Shown in pieces: positions 25,166-34,225 of a DNA stretch of 50,147 nt. Under the pieces are notes generated by a model. The model was not told where the DNA came from. It made no database searches and worked only from the letters and a program-made list of their open reading frames with translations. Position 1 is the first letter of the stretch. Every line of letters starts with the position of its first letter. The DNA comes from Cryobacterium sp. Y57 (GTDB lineage Bacteria > Actinomycetota > Actinomycetes > Actinomycetales > Microbacteriaceae): contig NZ_PJJL01000052.1 in NCBI RefSeq assembly GCF_002929505.1, forward strand, positions 1-50,147. The letters are read 5' to 3'. The position numbers were made by a program, and so were the translations under genes.

Positions 25166-26095
25166 ATGGACACAACCCTGACACCTGATCTGACGTTGAC
25201 GGAGCAGATCGAGAACGCGGGTCTGCGGTATGCCTACGCGCGGGCTTTCCGTATCACGGTGCCCGACGCGCCCGCCGACGTGGACCCGTCGCTGCTCCTG
25301 CTTCTGCGCGAACGAGGGCTCACGGAAGCCGACGCCCTGTGCGTTCTCGCGGCCAACCAGGCGATGGCTGCACTGCCGAAGGACGATACACGACCGTGGA
25401 CGGCGACGGCCTACAACATCCCGACCCGACAGACGATCGTGCAGGAATTCAGCGCGAACTCCGGAAAGAGGGTGACCTGGCCCCCTCGCCACAACAAATT
25501 CAGCCAGCAATGGTCGGAGTCGATGACATCCGCCGGGCTGCCCTTTCGGATACCCAGCCTCATCTTGCCTCGCAAAGAGGTTGCGGTCGCCCAGCTCCGG
25601 GAATTTCTAAATGCTCCAGAGGGCAGCAGGAGCACGGGTGACTACGTCGTGTGGCGCAGGAACAGACAGCAGGACGATACCGTCAACACGCCGCCGTCCC
25701 TCGAAGAGTTCAACCGTGTCTTCGGCTCGTGGAGCCAGGCACTCGACGCTGCGGGAATGGCGGCGCCCGTGATCTCCACATCGGCACAACACGCCGAGGA
25801 CGCAGTGGCTAAGCTCGCCGCTGATCTGGAGCGGCACCAGGCTGACGCGGAAGAACTGCGCAAGCAGTTGGGCATATCCGGCGGGGCATCTCCCGATGTG
25901 CTCGCGCACCACACCGAGCTTGCATACCTCGTCGCGTTGGAGACGCACGCGCTGGAGAGCTCGCGTGTCAACGAATACCTCCTGAAAGAGCGGGAGAAGA
26001 ACGCGAAGACGCTCAAGCGCTGGGCCATTGCCGGAGGCGCGGCTCTGGCGATTGTGCCTCCCCTCATTGAGTTTTTCCTGACGAAGTACCTGTAG
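25166..26095 (+). CDS. Repeat protein with coiled coil and C-terminal membrane anchor
   Basis: ATG at 25166 is preferred to the ATG three codons earlier, though neither has a strong ribosome site. Two segments (about residues 85-130 and 138-195) end in the form W-x-x-A-x-x-x-A-G (FGSWSQALDAAGM; FSQQWSESMTSAGL) typical of homing-endonuclease-associated repeats, small DNA-binding helical units. A coiled-coil region (about 205-285) follows and one membrane helix at the very end (AIAGGAALAIVPPLIEFFL). No nuclease motif is seen. A tail-anchored protein with DNA-binding-like repeats is uncommon. A direct repeat TGTCCGAGA (25087 and 25097) upstream may be a regulatory site. Confidence 0.72.
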   Translation: MDTTLTPDLTLTEQIENAGLRYAYARAFRITVPDAPADVDPSLLLLLRERGLTEADALCVLAANQAMAALPKDDTRPWTATAYNIPTRQTIVQEFSANSGKRVTWPPRHNKFSQQWSESMTSAGLPFRIPSLILPRKEVAVAQLREFLNAPEGSRSTGDYVVWRRNRQQDDTVNTPPSLEEFNRVFGSWSQALDAAGMAAPVISTSAQHAEDAVAKLAADLERHQADAEELRKQLGISGGASPDVLAHHTELAYLVALETHALESSRVNEYLLKEREKNAKTLKRWAIAGGAALAIVPPLIEFFLTKYL

Positions 26096-26156
26096 TGCAC
26101 GTTGCATTGCAGACGCGACAGACCAGGACCAAGGACACCGAGCAGGCGGTCAGACC

Positions 26157-27053
26157 GTGAGCGTCGATGCACCCAGAGTTTCGGGAAACTGGCTGTATAC
26201 CGTCGTTGGAGCGCTGAAGAAGGCCCCAGGAATCAGTATCTGGGGGCCGCTGCTGGGGTTCACGCCATGGTTCGCCGTGAGTGTCGCGGTAGTGTTTCTG
26301 CTCAGCTTCGCGATCGTCGCGGCCTACGGATCGTTGTTCGGTGGCGTGACCGGCGCGGCACCGGCCATGGAGAGGTGGATGCTGTTCATACTCACCCCGC
26401 TGTGGCCCTTCGTGAGCATCGGAGTGCCGGTCACAGCCCGAGTGATCACCCATGACACAGATCCGCTCTCTGCGCGCATAGGTTTTTGGCTCACGGCCCC
26501 CGGCCGGTTCTGGGGCCGCTTCACCTGGTTCGCAGTGCGTTTGGTCGCGAGGCAACCTTTCCTTATCGGCTTTGTCGGGCTCGCCCTCCTCTTCATCGGG
26601 TTCGTTGTCGGGCTGTCTGTTGAAAGCGGCAGTCTGCTCGGTGGCCTGGTCGGCGGGGTAGTCGGGGGCAGCCTTCTGCTCGTGTCCGGATGGGGACTTC
26701 AGAACCGGGGCAACCGCTACGGGAGCTTCGTCACTCCCGGTTTCCGCAATCCTGTGTCCTGGCTCCTGATCCCGCTCTTTCTCCTCTGCTGGCTGGCGCC
26801 CTTGGGCGTGCTTCTCATCGTTTTTGCCCTGCCGGTCATATTCGGTATGTTCGTGCTGTCGTACGTCGCGGCAGCGGATGCGACGGGCTGGTTTGCGTCG
26901 TTATGGCATCCGATGGAGTCCTTTGGCCCCGATTGGCTGCTGTTGACCGATGGCGCCTCCGGAGGGGGCCTGAATTTTGTCGCGGTACTCGTGGCCGTCC
27001 TGCTGTTCAGCGGAATACCCGCGATCTTGGATGCCCAGACGAGGGGTACCTGA
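26157..27053 (+). CDS. Polytopic membrane protein of unknown family
   Basis: GTG at 26157 opens 298 residues with about seven to eight membrane segments, for example near residues 35-60, 75-95, 135-160, 160-180 and 200-235, and a final one at 275-292. No transporter or enzyme motif is recognised. Just inside the first helix lies a Trp/Phe-rich turn. It starts 61 bases after the tail-anchored repeat protein and may be cotranscribed with it. Codon use is like that of the neighbours. Confidence 0.75.
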   Translation: MSVDAPRVSGNWLYTVVGALKKAPGISIWGPLLGFTPWFAVSVAVVFLLSFAIVAAYGSLFGGVTGAAPAMERWMLFILTPLWPFVSIGVPVTARVITHDTDPLSARIGFWLTAPGRFWGRFTWFAVRLVARQPFLIGFVGLALLFIGFVVGLSVESGSLLGGLVGGVVGGSLLLVSGWGLQNRGNRYGSFVTPGFRNPVSWLLIPLFLLCWLAPLGVLLIVFALPVIFGMFVLSYVAAADATGWFASLWHPMESFGPDWLLLTDGASGGGLNFVAVLVAVLLFSGIPAILDAQTRGT

Positions 27054-27367
27054 CTTCCGGGTCATCCACTTCGGGTTATCAACACGGCCGCTCAGGCGCA
27101 TGGTCATTGCCCCCACCGCGTCGTAGGTGGCGGCGCAAGGGGCTCATCGTGGTTGCCGTTGCTGATCCCGACCTTGTACGACTGCTGCATGGCGACGCCG
27201 CGTCCTGGTCAGTGCCCTCGGATACTCATCAGGAAGATTGTGCTGGGACTTGGGCTCACTTGGGATATCCCGGGCATGTTGACCGCCCCGACCGACGGCT
27301 TTGTCGGGTAATGGCGCTCACGCCGACCAACCCCAGCGGCACCGACTCTTCGATGCCGCCAGCAGGG
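27054..27367. other. Convergent intergenic region
   Basis: This 314-base gap separates the + membrane protein from the end of the - nitrite reductase. A + frame stays open here but has poor third-position GC and is not considered a gene. A short palindrome GGGATATCCC occurs near 27269. No classical terminator with a T run is seen for either strand. Confidence 0.6.
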
Positions 27368-29977
27368 TTAGTCAGTCACCCCAATCAGCCCGCGCGCGCC
27401 CTTCTCTGCATCCGACATCACGTGGCTCATAAACGGATAGGTACCCGCTTCGGTAAACGTGAGCTCGACGAAGCCGCCCTGGGCGGGTGCGAGCGCGAGC
27501 GTCTGCGCCCCACCCGTTCCGGTACTGCCACCGGTCCGCAGCAGGTATTCACCCTCCGAGAACACGGTATCGAACTGACCTCCGACCACGTGAAAGGAGC
27601 TCCCAACGTTCGGACCCGCGTCGAGCACCCAGATGCGCACCTTCTCGCCAACGGTCGCAGTCAGCGGCGCGGCGACATACTGATTCGCGTAGCCGTTGAA
27701 GGTGAGCAGGTCAGGCAGCTGCGTCTGCACCTTGACCGGGTCGCCTTCCTCGCCCTGCTGGCCCAGATAAAACTCGGACTGGACCAGCACATATTCCTGC
27801 TCGACGGCGGTCAGTCCGGGCGGGTCGATGATGACCGCACCGAACATACCGTTCGCGATGTGGACCGACATGGGCATCGTCGAGCAGTGATACATCCAGA
27901 TTCCCGAGCGCGTGGCGGTGAACCGGTAGGTGAGCTCCTCCCCGGGGTCGATGGTCTGCATCGGCTTGTCCGGTGCAAGCGAGCCGGCGTGAAAGTCGAG
28001 CGAATGGCCAATGGTTCCCGCGTTGACGAAGGTGATCTCGAAGACGTCACCGACAGTGCCGTGCAGCGTCGGCCCGGGCGCCGTGTGGTTGTAGGTCCAC
28101 AGCATCTGTGTGATGCCCGGCGCAACTTCGGTCTCGGTATTGCTGACGGTCATCGTGCTCGTGTGCACGGTAGCGGATGCCACGGGCGCCAGTCGCGCAT
28201 CACGCGCGACGAAATCGTTTCCCGGCTCGGCCATGAGGTCTATTTCGTCGGATGCCGCCGCGTCGCTATGCAGTGGGTTTGCGTGCGAATCGGCAGTGGC
28301 GGTCGACTCCGCACCGATCGCGTTCACGGTCAGCAGCATTCCGAGCAGCCGGTGGCCCCCCAGGGAACACCAACCGCCCAGGTCGGCGCCGATCATGCCG
28401 ACGTCGACGCTCGTCGTGGCCTGGGGCTCGACCGAGCCGGACTCCACTCCGTTGTCGAATACCAGATCGTGGAGCATGCCGTCGGCGTTGGTGAGGGTGA
28501 TCACCAGGTTGTCGCCCACCGGAACGTTGATCGTGTCGGGACTAAACCGGGTGTCAATCATCGTGACATCGACGGTCGTTGTGTGGCCGGTCGCGCCCGC
28601 GCCCGAGCCGAGGCTCGTGTTGGAAGGCTCGAGGGCGACGCCGACGGCGAGGGTCAAAGCCAGGGTCGCCGCCGCCGCGATGAGCATGCTGGCGCGAGGG
28701 GTCGGCTGCGGCGCGGGACTCTCCGCGACGTCACGCACCAAGGGCGGAAGCTGCGCCCCCGGAGGGGTGCGGTTCTTTCGATTGATGCGCAGCGCCCGCA
28801 CCATCAGAATGATGAACGCCGCAAGGGTCGTGAGCAGAACGGCCCAGAGCAGAGCGGCGACGACGTCGGGCACCGGCAGAAGGGTGAGAACGAGTGCGCC
28901 ATTGACGACGCTGACTCGGAACAGGCCGGCCCGATCGAGTTCGTGCGCGGTGGCCTTGGACGCCCGCGGTCCGCCGCCGAGCACGACCGGAATGAGAAAG
29001 CTCAACGCGCCGATCATGATCTGGCCGCCGAAGCCGACCGCGAAGTACGGCACGAGCGTTTTGAGGCCGGCCGCGGCATTCGCCCAGCTGGCAGCGGTGA
29101 CGACGACGGTGCCAAAACCGAGCGCGCACACCGCAAACCAGGCAAGGGCTGCGGTGATAGACCACCCGGCGTAGCTGACGGCGGGCGAACGGCGCACGTG
29201 CCCGGCCAACTCCCCGAGCACCCGGGCGAAGCCGACCAGGTAGATGAGTACACCCGCCGCAGTGATGATTCGCGAGTCGGCGTAGGCCCCAGCGCCCAAA
29301 ACCACCAGTCCGGCCAGAAGAGTCGGCAGGGTGGGGCGTGCGGCCGCCCGCGTGGCGGACAGCACTCGGGAACGCAGCACGGTCGGGAGCAGCAGGGCGA
29401 CGGTGCCGATGACGGTCAGGCCGACCCAGCCGAGCAGGTTCAGCCCGATATGCGTGATGTAGAGCCGGTCGTAAGAGTCACTCGACGCCGCACTGTCGGG
29501 GTGGGCCATCCAAATTCCGAGAGTGACACCGACCACGAGGCATCCGGCTGCAGCAATGTAGTACCGCACGAGCGGAGCGAACCGGGCCGGGAGTGCGCCG
29601 CGCAGTTGCCGCACGAGAATGGTGGCGTGCACGACGGCATTGAGCCCGACCAGGATTCCTCCGGTGAGTACGACATGCCACCACGCGCCGGTGATCCCGA
29701 TCATCACCAGCGCCGCACCGACCGTGTGAACGGTCAGTCGAACGCCCAGCCAGTACCGGCCGCCGGGCGCCACGTTCTTCAGCAGGCTGTCGGCGAAATG
29801 CTGGCTCCAGACCAGGATCGCAGTCGAGAGGGCCCCCAGCAGCAGATGCACCATGAGCCAGGGGCCAAACGACGATCCTCGGTAGAGGATGACGCTGACG
29901 ATCCCGAGGATCAACCAGACGGGCACGAGCATGCCGGTGATCTGGTGCCACAGCCGGCGCTTGAGGCTCGGTTTCAT
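27368..29977 (-). CDS. nirK: Membrane-cupredoxin-NirK fusion, copper nitrite reductase
   Basis: 869 residues in three parts. Residues about 1-400 contain about ten membrane helices. A further helix near 430 leads to a cupredoxin domain (about 455-560) with a full type 1 copper set: His in MLHDLVFDNG, then Cys, His and Met in WCSLGGHRLLGM. The last 290 residues are a two-domain copper nitrite reductase: GHSLDFH (about 661) gives type 1 and type 2 His plus the catalytic Asp, and YHCSTMPMSVHIANGMFG gives His, Cys, His, Met. The His in SFHVVGG and the late His in PFMSHVMS fit the remaining catalytic and type 2 sites. It should reduce nitrite to NO outside the membrane, with electrons passed through the cupredoxin. 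Ordinary NirK has about 340-380 residues. It starts nine bases after the DUF2249 gene. Confidence 0.93.
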   Translation of the reverse strand: MKPSLKRRLWHQITGMLVPVWLILGIVSVILYRGSSFGPWLMVHLLLGALSTAILVWSQHFADSLLKNVAPGGRYWLGVRLTVHTVGAALVMIGITGAWWHVVLTGGILVGLNAVVHATILVRQLRGALPARFAPLVRYYIAAAGCLVVGVTLGIWMAHPDSAASSDSYDRLYITHIGLNLLGWVGLTVIGTVALLLPTVLRSRVLSATRAAARPTLPTLLAGLVVLGAGAYADSRIITAAGVLIYLVGFARVLGELAGHVRRSPAVSYAGWSITAALAWFAVCALGFGTVVVTAASWANAAAGLKTLVPYFAVGFGGQIMIGALSFLIPVVLGGGPRASKATAHELDRAGLFRVSVVNGALVLTLLPVPDVVAALLWAVLLTTLAAFIILMVRALRINRKNRTPPGAQLPPLVRDVAESPAPQPTPRASMLIAAAATLALTLAVGVALEPSNTSLGSGAGATGHTTTVDVTMIDTRFSPDTINVPVGDNLVITLTNADGMLHDLVFDNGVESGSVEPQATTSVDVGMIGADLGGWCSLGGHRLLGMLLTVNAIGAESTATADSHANPLHSDAAASDEIDLMAEPGNDFVARDARLAPVASATVHTSTMTVSNTETEVAPGITQMLWTYNHTAPGPTLHGTVGDVFEITFVNAGTIGHSLDFHAGSLAPDKPMQTIDPGEELTYRFTATRSGIWMYHCSTMPMSVHIANGMFGAVIIDPPGLTAVEQEYVLVQSEFYLGQQGEEGDPVKVQTQLPDLLTFNGYANQYVAAPLTATVGEKVRIWVLDAGPNVGSSFHVVGGQFDTVFSEGEYLLRTGGSTGTGGAQTLALAPAQGGFVELTFTEAGTYPFMSHVMSDAEKGARGLIGVTD

Positions 29978-29986
29978 CTCGAACCG

Positions 29987-30307
29987 CTACAGAATGCGGG
30001 TCAGGTGCAGAGTCCACACATCGGGACCACTCTCGAGGTAGGTGATGCTGAAAGCGTTCGGGTGGTTTCGCTCGAGCTGGGCCAGTAGCGGCAGCGGGTC
30101 GTGCGACGCCATGAGGTCGAGCGATATTCCGGGCTGAATCGCCTCCAATGCACCGAAAATCGCGGCGTGGCGGATCGCGTGCGGGATGGTGCGGCTGTCA
30201 AGAACAATCGATTCGCTGTCGTCGTGACCGCAGGTACATGGGGCCGCGGCGGGTTCGCGCTCATGGGCGTTCGGCCCGGCAGTGATACGGATCGGTTCGG
30301 CGGTCAT
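29987..30307 (-). CDS. DUF2249 domain protein
   Basis: 106 residues with the DUF2249 pattern: a short strand and IPHAIRHAAIFGALEAIQPG, then LDLMASHDPLPLLAQLE and a beta end (DVWTLHLTRIL). The N-terminus carries PCTCGHDD, a possible metal site. The ribosome site GAGGAG is close before the ATG. DUF2249 genes are typically found in denitrification and NO-stress clusters, and this one is the first gene of a two-gene operon with the nitrite reductase. The molecular role is not settled. Confidence 0.88.
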   Translation of the reverse strand: MTAEPIRITAGPNAHEREPAAAPCTCGHDDSESIVLDSRTIPHAIRHAAIFGALEAIQPGISLDLMASHDPLPLLAQLERNHPNAFSITYLESGPDVWTLHLTRIL

Positions 30308-30595
30308 GGTGTCTCCTCGGCTCGGTGCAAACTACGGCACGCCCTTATTTTAGAGCACGTTCTTCCGTTTAATACACCGGCCCTCGGGAGAGCGGATGAA
30401 TCGCACTTTCACAGCATCGGTCGTCGACGTGTGCTCGGTGGCGGGTCGCATTCGTTTCACCGACAGTCATGTCGCCAGCGTGTGCTAGCTCGAGGTACCG
30501 TGCGGTCGCGGAACCGCTGCGCCGGGCGAAATGATTCCAATGCTGGGAGAATTCGGCTTCCGCGGGTAACGTTGCAAAATACTAGGAGGTTTGTC
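30308..30595. promoter_or_regulatory. Divergent control region of the nitrite reductase operon and DUF427
   Basis: 288 bases lie between two divergent genes. An A/T-rich patch at 30344-30373 (with TAAAAT on the minus strand) is the likely promoter zone for the - operon. On the + side only the strong AGGAGGT at 30584-30590 is clear. I could not find a standard FNR palindrome (TTGAT-N4-ATCAA). Confidence 0.4.
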
Positions 30596-30898
30596 ATGAA
30601 AGCCGTACTGAACGACACCGTCATCGCCGAGGCACCCGAGCAGGATCTGATCCGCATCGAGGGAAATTGGTACTTTCCGCCCGCGAGCGTGAAGAGCGAT
30701 CTGTTCGTCGAGAGCGACACCCCGTACACCTGCCCGTGGAAGGGCGAATGCCAGTACTTCAGCGTGAAAGACGGTGACACCGTGCTGCAGGATCGTGCCT
30801 TCAGCTACCCGCACCCGTACCCGACGGCGTTCGAACGCGTCGGCAAGGACTTCAGTGGCTACGTGGCGTTCTCGAAAGACGTGCAGGTCACCGAATAG
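30596..30898 (+). CDS. DUF427 domain protein
   Basis: 100 residues, the usual size of this family, with the family features NWYFPPASVK, YTCPWKGECQYFSV and SYPHPYPTAF. AGGAGGT is five bases before the ATG, a very strong start. The function of the family is unknown; it is small, soluble and widespread in actinobacteria and proteobacteria. Its last 11 bases overlap the end of the convergent efflux gene. Confidence 0.92.
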   Translation: MKAVLNDTVIAEAPEQDLIRIEGNWYFPPASVKSDLFVESDTPYTCPWKGECQYFSVKDGDTVLQDRAFSYPHPYPTAFERVGKDFSGYVAFSKDVQVTE

Positions 30899-33410
30899 GC
30901 GGTAGCTCAATGCCGCCCCGAGCGGCATCCGGGTGCGTTCGTTCGAGCGAGGCACCCTCCACGTCAACGTTGGGCAGCATGCGATCAAGCCATTTCGGCA
31001 ACCACCACGCTGCGTCCCCCAGCAAGTGCATCACGGCCGGGATGATCAGCAGCCGCACCACGAACGCGTCAAGCAGCACGCCGCCGGCGAGCCCGAAACC
31101 GATCGACTGGATCATGACCGAGTTCGAGAAGATGAATCCGGAAAAGACCGAGGCCATGATGAGCGCGGCAGCGATGACCACCGTGTGCCCGGCGTGCACC
31201 CCGCGCTGCACGGCGAGGCGCGCCGATGCACCATGCACGTACGATTCGCGCATCCCACTAACCAGAAATAGCTGGTAGTCCATCGCCAGCCCGAACAGAA
31301 CCCCGACAACGAGAATAGGCAGGAAGCTCAAGATCGGCCCGGGATCATGGATGCCGAACACGGCACCCAGCCAGCCCCATTGGAAGACCGCCGTGATCGC
31401 CCCAAAGGATGCGAACAGCGACAAGACAAAGCCCAGCGTCGCAGTTACGGGCACCAGGATCGATCGGAACACGAAGATCAGAATAATCAGGGAGAGCCCC
31501 ACGACAACGAGAAGGTACAGCGGGAGCGCGGCGGCGAGTTTTTCACTCACATCGATGTTTCCGGAGGCGTTGCCGGCGACACCGAGGGAAGCGACTCCGA
31601 CGAGGTCGATTCCTCGGAGGTCACGTACGAGCTGCTCGGTCGATTCGCTGTTCGGCCCCTCGGCGGGAATGACCTGGAAAGCGAGAAGCAGGTCGTCATC
31701 GGATGCTCCGATCGGCGCGACAGCGACGACGTCGTTCTCGGCACGCAGCGCTGTTCCGATGCGTACCTGTTCAGCGAGCAGGTCGTCATCCGTGACGGCG
31801 GTCTCAAGATCGGCAACGACGAGCAGCGGGCCGTTCACACCCGGCCCGAATTTGTCGTCGGCGAGTTTGTAAGCGTTGTACGCGCTCGAGCCCAGCGGTT
31901 CGGACGAACCGGCAGGGAGTCCGAGGCGCATCGAGAGCGCCGGGATGGCCACGACAAGAAGAACGACGATGCCTACGACCACCGTGACGACGGCGCGGAG
32001 GGAGTTCATCGGCTTGACCGGCACCCGGGCATGGTTGCTGGCGTGGCCGACCCGGGCGCGGGCCTTCTTCGTGAGGATCTTTGTGCCGACCAGGCCCAGC
32101 ACCGCCGGTGTGAGCGTGATCGCTATGAGAATGGCGACGAAGACGCAGACGGCACCGACCGTGCCCATGAGCCCGAGAAAGGGGATGCCGGTGAGGTTGA
32201 GGGCGAGCAAAGCGATGAGCACGGTGGCGCCCGCGAACACGACCGCGTTGCCGGAGGTGCCGTTGGCCAGCCCGATCGATTCCTGCAGGGGCAGCCCGTT
32301 ACGCAGTTGCGTTCGATGCCGGTTGAGAATGAAGAGTGAGTAGTCGATGCCGACGGCGAGCCCGAGCATCACTCCCAGAACCGGAGTGACGGAGAGCATT
32401 TCGACGGCCCCGGACAATGCGAGTGAAGCGAGCACGCCAACGCCCACGCCGATCAACGCGTTCAATAATGGCAGCCCTGCACCGATCAGGGTGCCCAGCA
32501 TGACCCACAACACGATGGCCGCGAAGATGACGCCGCCGATCTCTCCGGGACCGAGGATCTCGGGGAGGCTCGCAGCAATGTCGTTGGAGACCTCAGCCCT
32601 GACGCCGGCAATGCCGGCATCGTTCATCTCCGCAACGACCGCCTTCTTCGACTCGGGCGAAACCTGGTTGAGCGACGTGTCGAACTGGATACTCGCGACT
32701 GCTGTCGTCTCGTCAGTCGAAACCTGACGGATGCCCGCGGCCAGGTCGAGCAGGTCGGCTCCCTGTTCGAGCGTGGTGCTCGAGGCCTCGAGCTCGCTAC
32801 GGCTTGCCGTGAGTGCCGTCTGTTGCCCGGCAATCGCAGTGCGACCCGCATCGATCTGCGCCTGCTGGGCATCGAGCATCCGCCCAGCACCAGCGAGTTG
32901 ACCCGCCGCCTCGGCCTGCGCGCGGCCGGCATCGAGCTGGCTCTGTGCCGCCGCGGCCTCAGCCGTTGCCGCATCGATCTGCGCCTGCCCCGCATCGATC
33001 TGCGCCGTTCCAGCGGCGATCTTCTGCCGTCCGTCGACGACCTGCTGCGTCTGGTCATCGATCTGGGCTTGGGTGTCGAAGGGATTCGTCACCGATTTCA
33101 CGCTGTCGAGACCGATCGTGCGTGTCAGGAGGGCGCCGATGGCGGTTTTCTGCGCGCCGGTGAAGATGGAGTTGTCGGTCGTGGTGAACAGGACCGTTCC
33201 TCGCCCGCCGCTGGCCGCCGGGAACTTAGCCTTGAGCTCGTCGCTGACCTTCTGGGTGGCGGTACCGGGGATGCTGACGGACGACGTGAGTGTTCCGCCG
33301 AAGGCAGAGAATGCACCGACGGCGAAACCGAGAACGACCACCCACGCAACGATGACCAACCACGCTCGGCGGGCGGAGAACCGACCCAGTCGGTAGAGAA
33401 GCGATGCCAT
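30888..33410 (-). CDS. MMPL-family RND exporter
   Basis: 840 residues. One N-terminal helix (WLVIVAWVVVLGFAVGAFSA), then an extracytoplasmic region with a long Ala/Gln/Asp-rich coiled coil (about residues 115-225, repeats such as AQIDAGQAQIDAA), then five to six helices (first MMPL block). A second loop (about 490-620) and a second block of six helices follow. MMPL proteins export lipids or drugs using the proton gradient. It lies 107 bases after a TetR gene on the same strand, which is a usual pairing for repressor and pump. It is intact over its whole length. Confidence 0.93.
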   Translation of the reverse strand: MASLLYRLGRFSARRAWLVIVAWVVVLGFAVGAFSAFGGTLTSSVSIPGTATQKVSDELKAKFPAASGGRGTVLFTTTDNSIFTGAQKTAIGALLTRTIGLDSVKSVTNPFDTQAQIDDQTQQVVDGRQKIAAGTAQIDAGQAQIDAATAEAAAAQSQLDAGRAQAEAAGQLAGAGRMLDAQQAQIDAGRTAIAGQQTALTASRSELEASSTTLEQGADLLDLAAGIRQVSTDETTAVASIQFDTSLNQVSPESKKAVVAEMNDAGIAGVRAEVSNDIAASLPEILGPGEIGGVIFAAIVLWVMLGTLIGAGLPLLNALIGVGVGVLASLALSGAVEMLSVTPVLGVMLGLAVGIDYSLFILNRHRTQLRNGLPLQESIGLANGTSGNAVVFAGATVLIALLALNLTGIPFLGLMGTVGAVCVFVAILIAITLTPAVLGLVGTKILTKKARARVGHASNHARVPVKPMNSLRAVVTVVVGIVVLLVVAIPALSMRLGLPAGSSEPLGSSAYNAYKLADDKFGPGVNGPLLVVADLETAVTDDDLLAEQVRIGTALRAENDVVAVAPIGASDDDLLLAFQVIPAEGPNSESTEQLVRDLRGIDLVGVASLGVAGNASGNIDVSEKLAAALPLYLLVVVGLSLIILIFVFRSILVPVTATLGFVLSLFASFGAITAVFQWGWLGAVFGIHDPGPILSFLPILVVGVLFGLAMDYQLFLVSGMRESYVHGASARLAVQRGVHAGHTVVIAAALIMASVFSGFIFSNSVMIQSIGFGLAGGVLLDAFVVRLLIIPAVMHLLGDAAWWLPKWLDRMLPNVDVEGASLERTHPDAARGGIELPPIR

Positions 33411-33517
33411 ATTCTCAATTTCTGTGTATGAGCAAGGTGTGGTCGGATGACCGAAGTGGCGTCGTGCATCCCGTCATCGGGAGTCGAGGTGGTGGATCAC
33501 CAGCGGAATGCGTTTGG

Positions 33518-34162
33518 TCAGTTGGACGGGGCGTATCCGATACGGATCGTGACGATGAGGCGGTCGAGCAGTTCGTACCAGACAGTTCGGGAGGATGCGT
33601 CGAGCGTGCCGCCCGTTCGAGCCAACCAGTGCGCCGATACGATGGCGATGCCGTTCATCACCGAACTGACCAGGATGGAAACCTCGAAATCGTCGATCGC
33701 GCTCGTGCGACCGGCGATCTCCGCTGAGAGCTGTTCGGTCGTGCGGGTAAAGACGTCGCCGATACTGTGCCGGGAGCGACCGTTCTCGCCCTCGACCGTG
33801 AGCACGCCGGCGAGGTAGGCGACCACGGGCGGCAGGTCGATGGCGCGCAGTGCCGTCGTGATCTGGTCGAACAGGCCGTCGCGACGTCCGTCTCCGAGTG
33901 GGGTGGATGCCGTTGCCGCCCGAAATTCGTCGACGGTGGCACTGAGCACCTGCGTGCAGGTGGTCATGATCACATCGTCGAGCGATGAGAAATGATTGAA
34001 AACCGTGCGCCGGGAGACGTCGGCGCGCTCCGCGAGTTCGTCGACGCTGAATTGTGGTTTGCCCCGCTCGCGAATGAGCGAGTCGGCGGCATCCAAAATG
34101 GCCTGGCGGTACCGCGCCTTGAGGTCGGCGCGGCGATCGGGTCCGGCGTCAAGCGACATCAT
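33518..34162 (-). CDS. TetR-family transcriptional regulator
   Basis: 214 residues. The N-terminal helix-turn-helix (FSVDELAERADVSRRTVFNH) is typical TetR, and the remainder is helical and fits a ligand domain. Two Met codons in a row (34162 and 34159) are possible starts, without a clear ribosome site. It probably represses itself and the MMPL pump that follows. Repeated AAGTGCAA boxes sit directly before the start. Confidence 0.92.
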   Translation of the reverse strand: MMSLDAGPDRRADLKARYRQAILDAADSLIRERGKPQFSVDELAERADVSRRTVFNHFSSLDDVIMTTCTQVLSATVDEFRAATASTPLGDGRRDGLFDQITTALRAIDLPPVVAYLAGVLTVEGENGRSRHSIGDVFTRTTEQLSAEIAGRTSAIDDFEVSILVSSVMNGIAIVSAHWLARTGGTLDASSRTVWYELLDRLIVTIRIGYAPSN

Positions 34163-34166
34163 GTAC

Positions 34167-34198
34167 TTACACTAAGTGCAACGACGCACAAAGTGCAA
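34167..34198. promoter_or_regulatory. Candidate TetR operator
   Basis: Two AAGTGCAA boxes (34174-34181 and 34191-34198) are 17 bases apart, and each lies in a short inverted repeat: TTACACT-A-AGTGCAA at 34167-34181 and GCAC-AAA-GTGC at 34186-34196. They begin five bases upstream of the TetR start, the position expected for an autorepressor site. Confidence 0.55.
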
Positions 34199-34225
34199 AG
34201 CGAACTCGAGCGAGTTCCTTCTTGC

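Noticed and set aside
27140..27330. A possible short + gene between the membrane protein and nirK.
   Set aside because: Third-position GC is low for this genome and there is no ribosome site or domain.
26690..30088. A + strand open frame of 1,132 codons across the nitrite reductase region.
   Set aside because: It is antisense to nirK and DUF2249, is rich in Arg/Gly/Asp/His, has no domain, and exists because the minus genes have strong third-position GC.
31347..32339. A + strand frame of 330 codons inside the MMPL region.
   Set aside because: Antisense shadow of the MMPL exporter with charged, low-complexity sequence.
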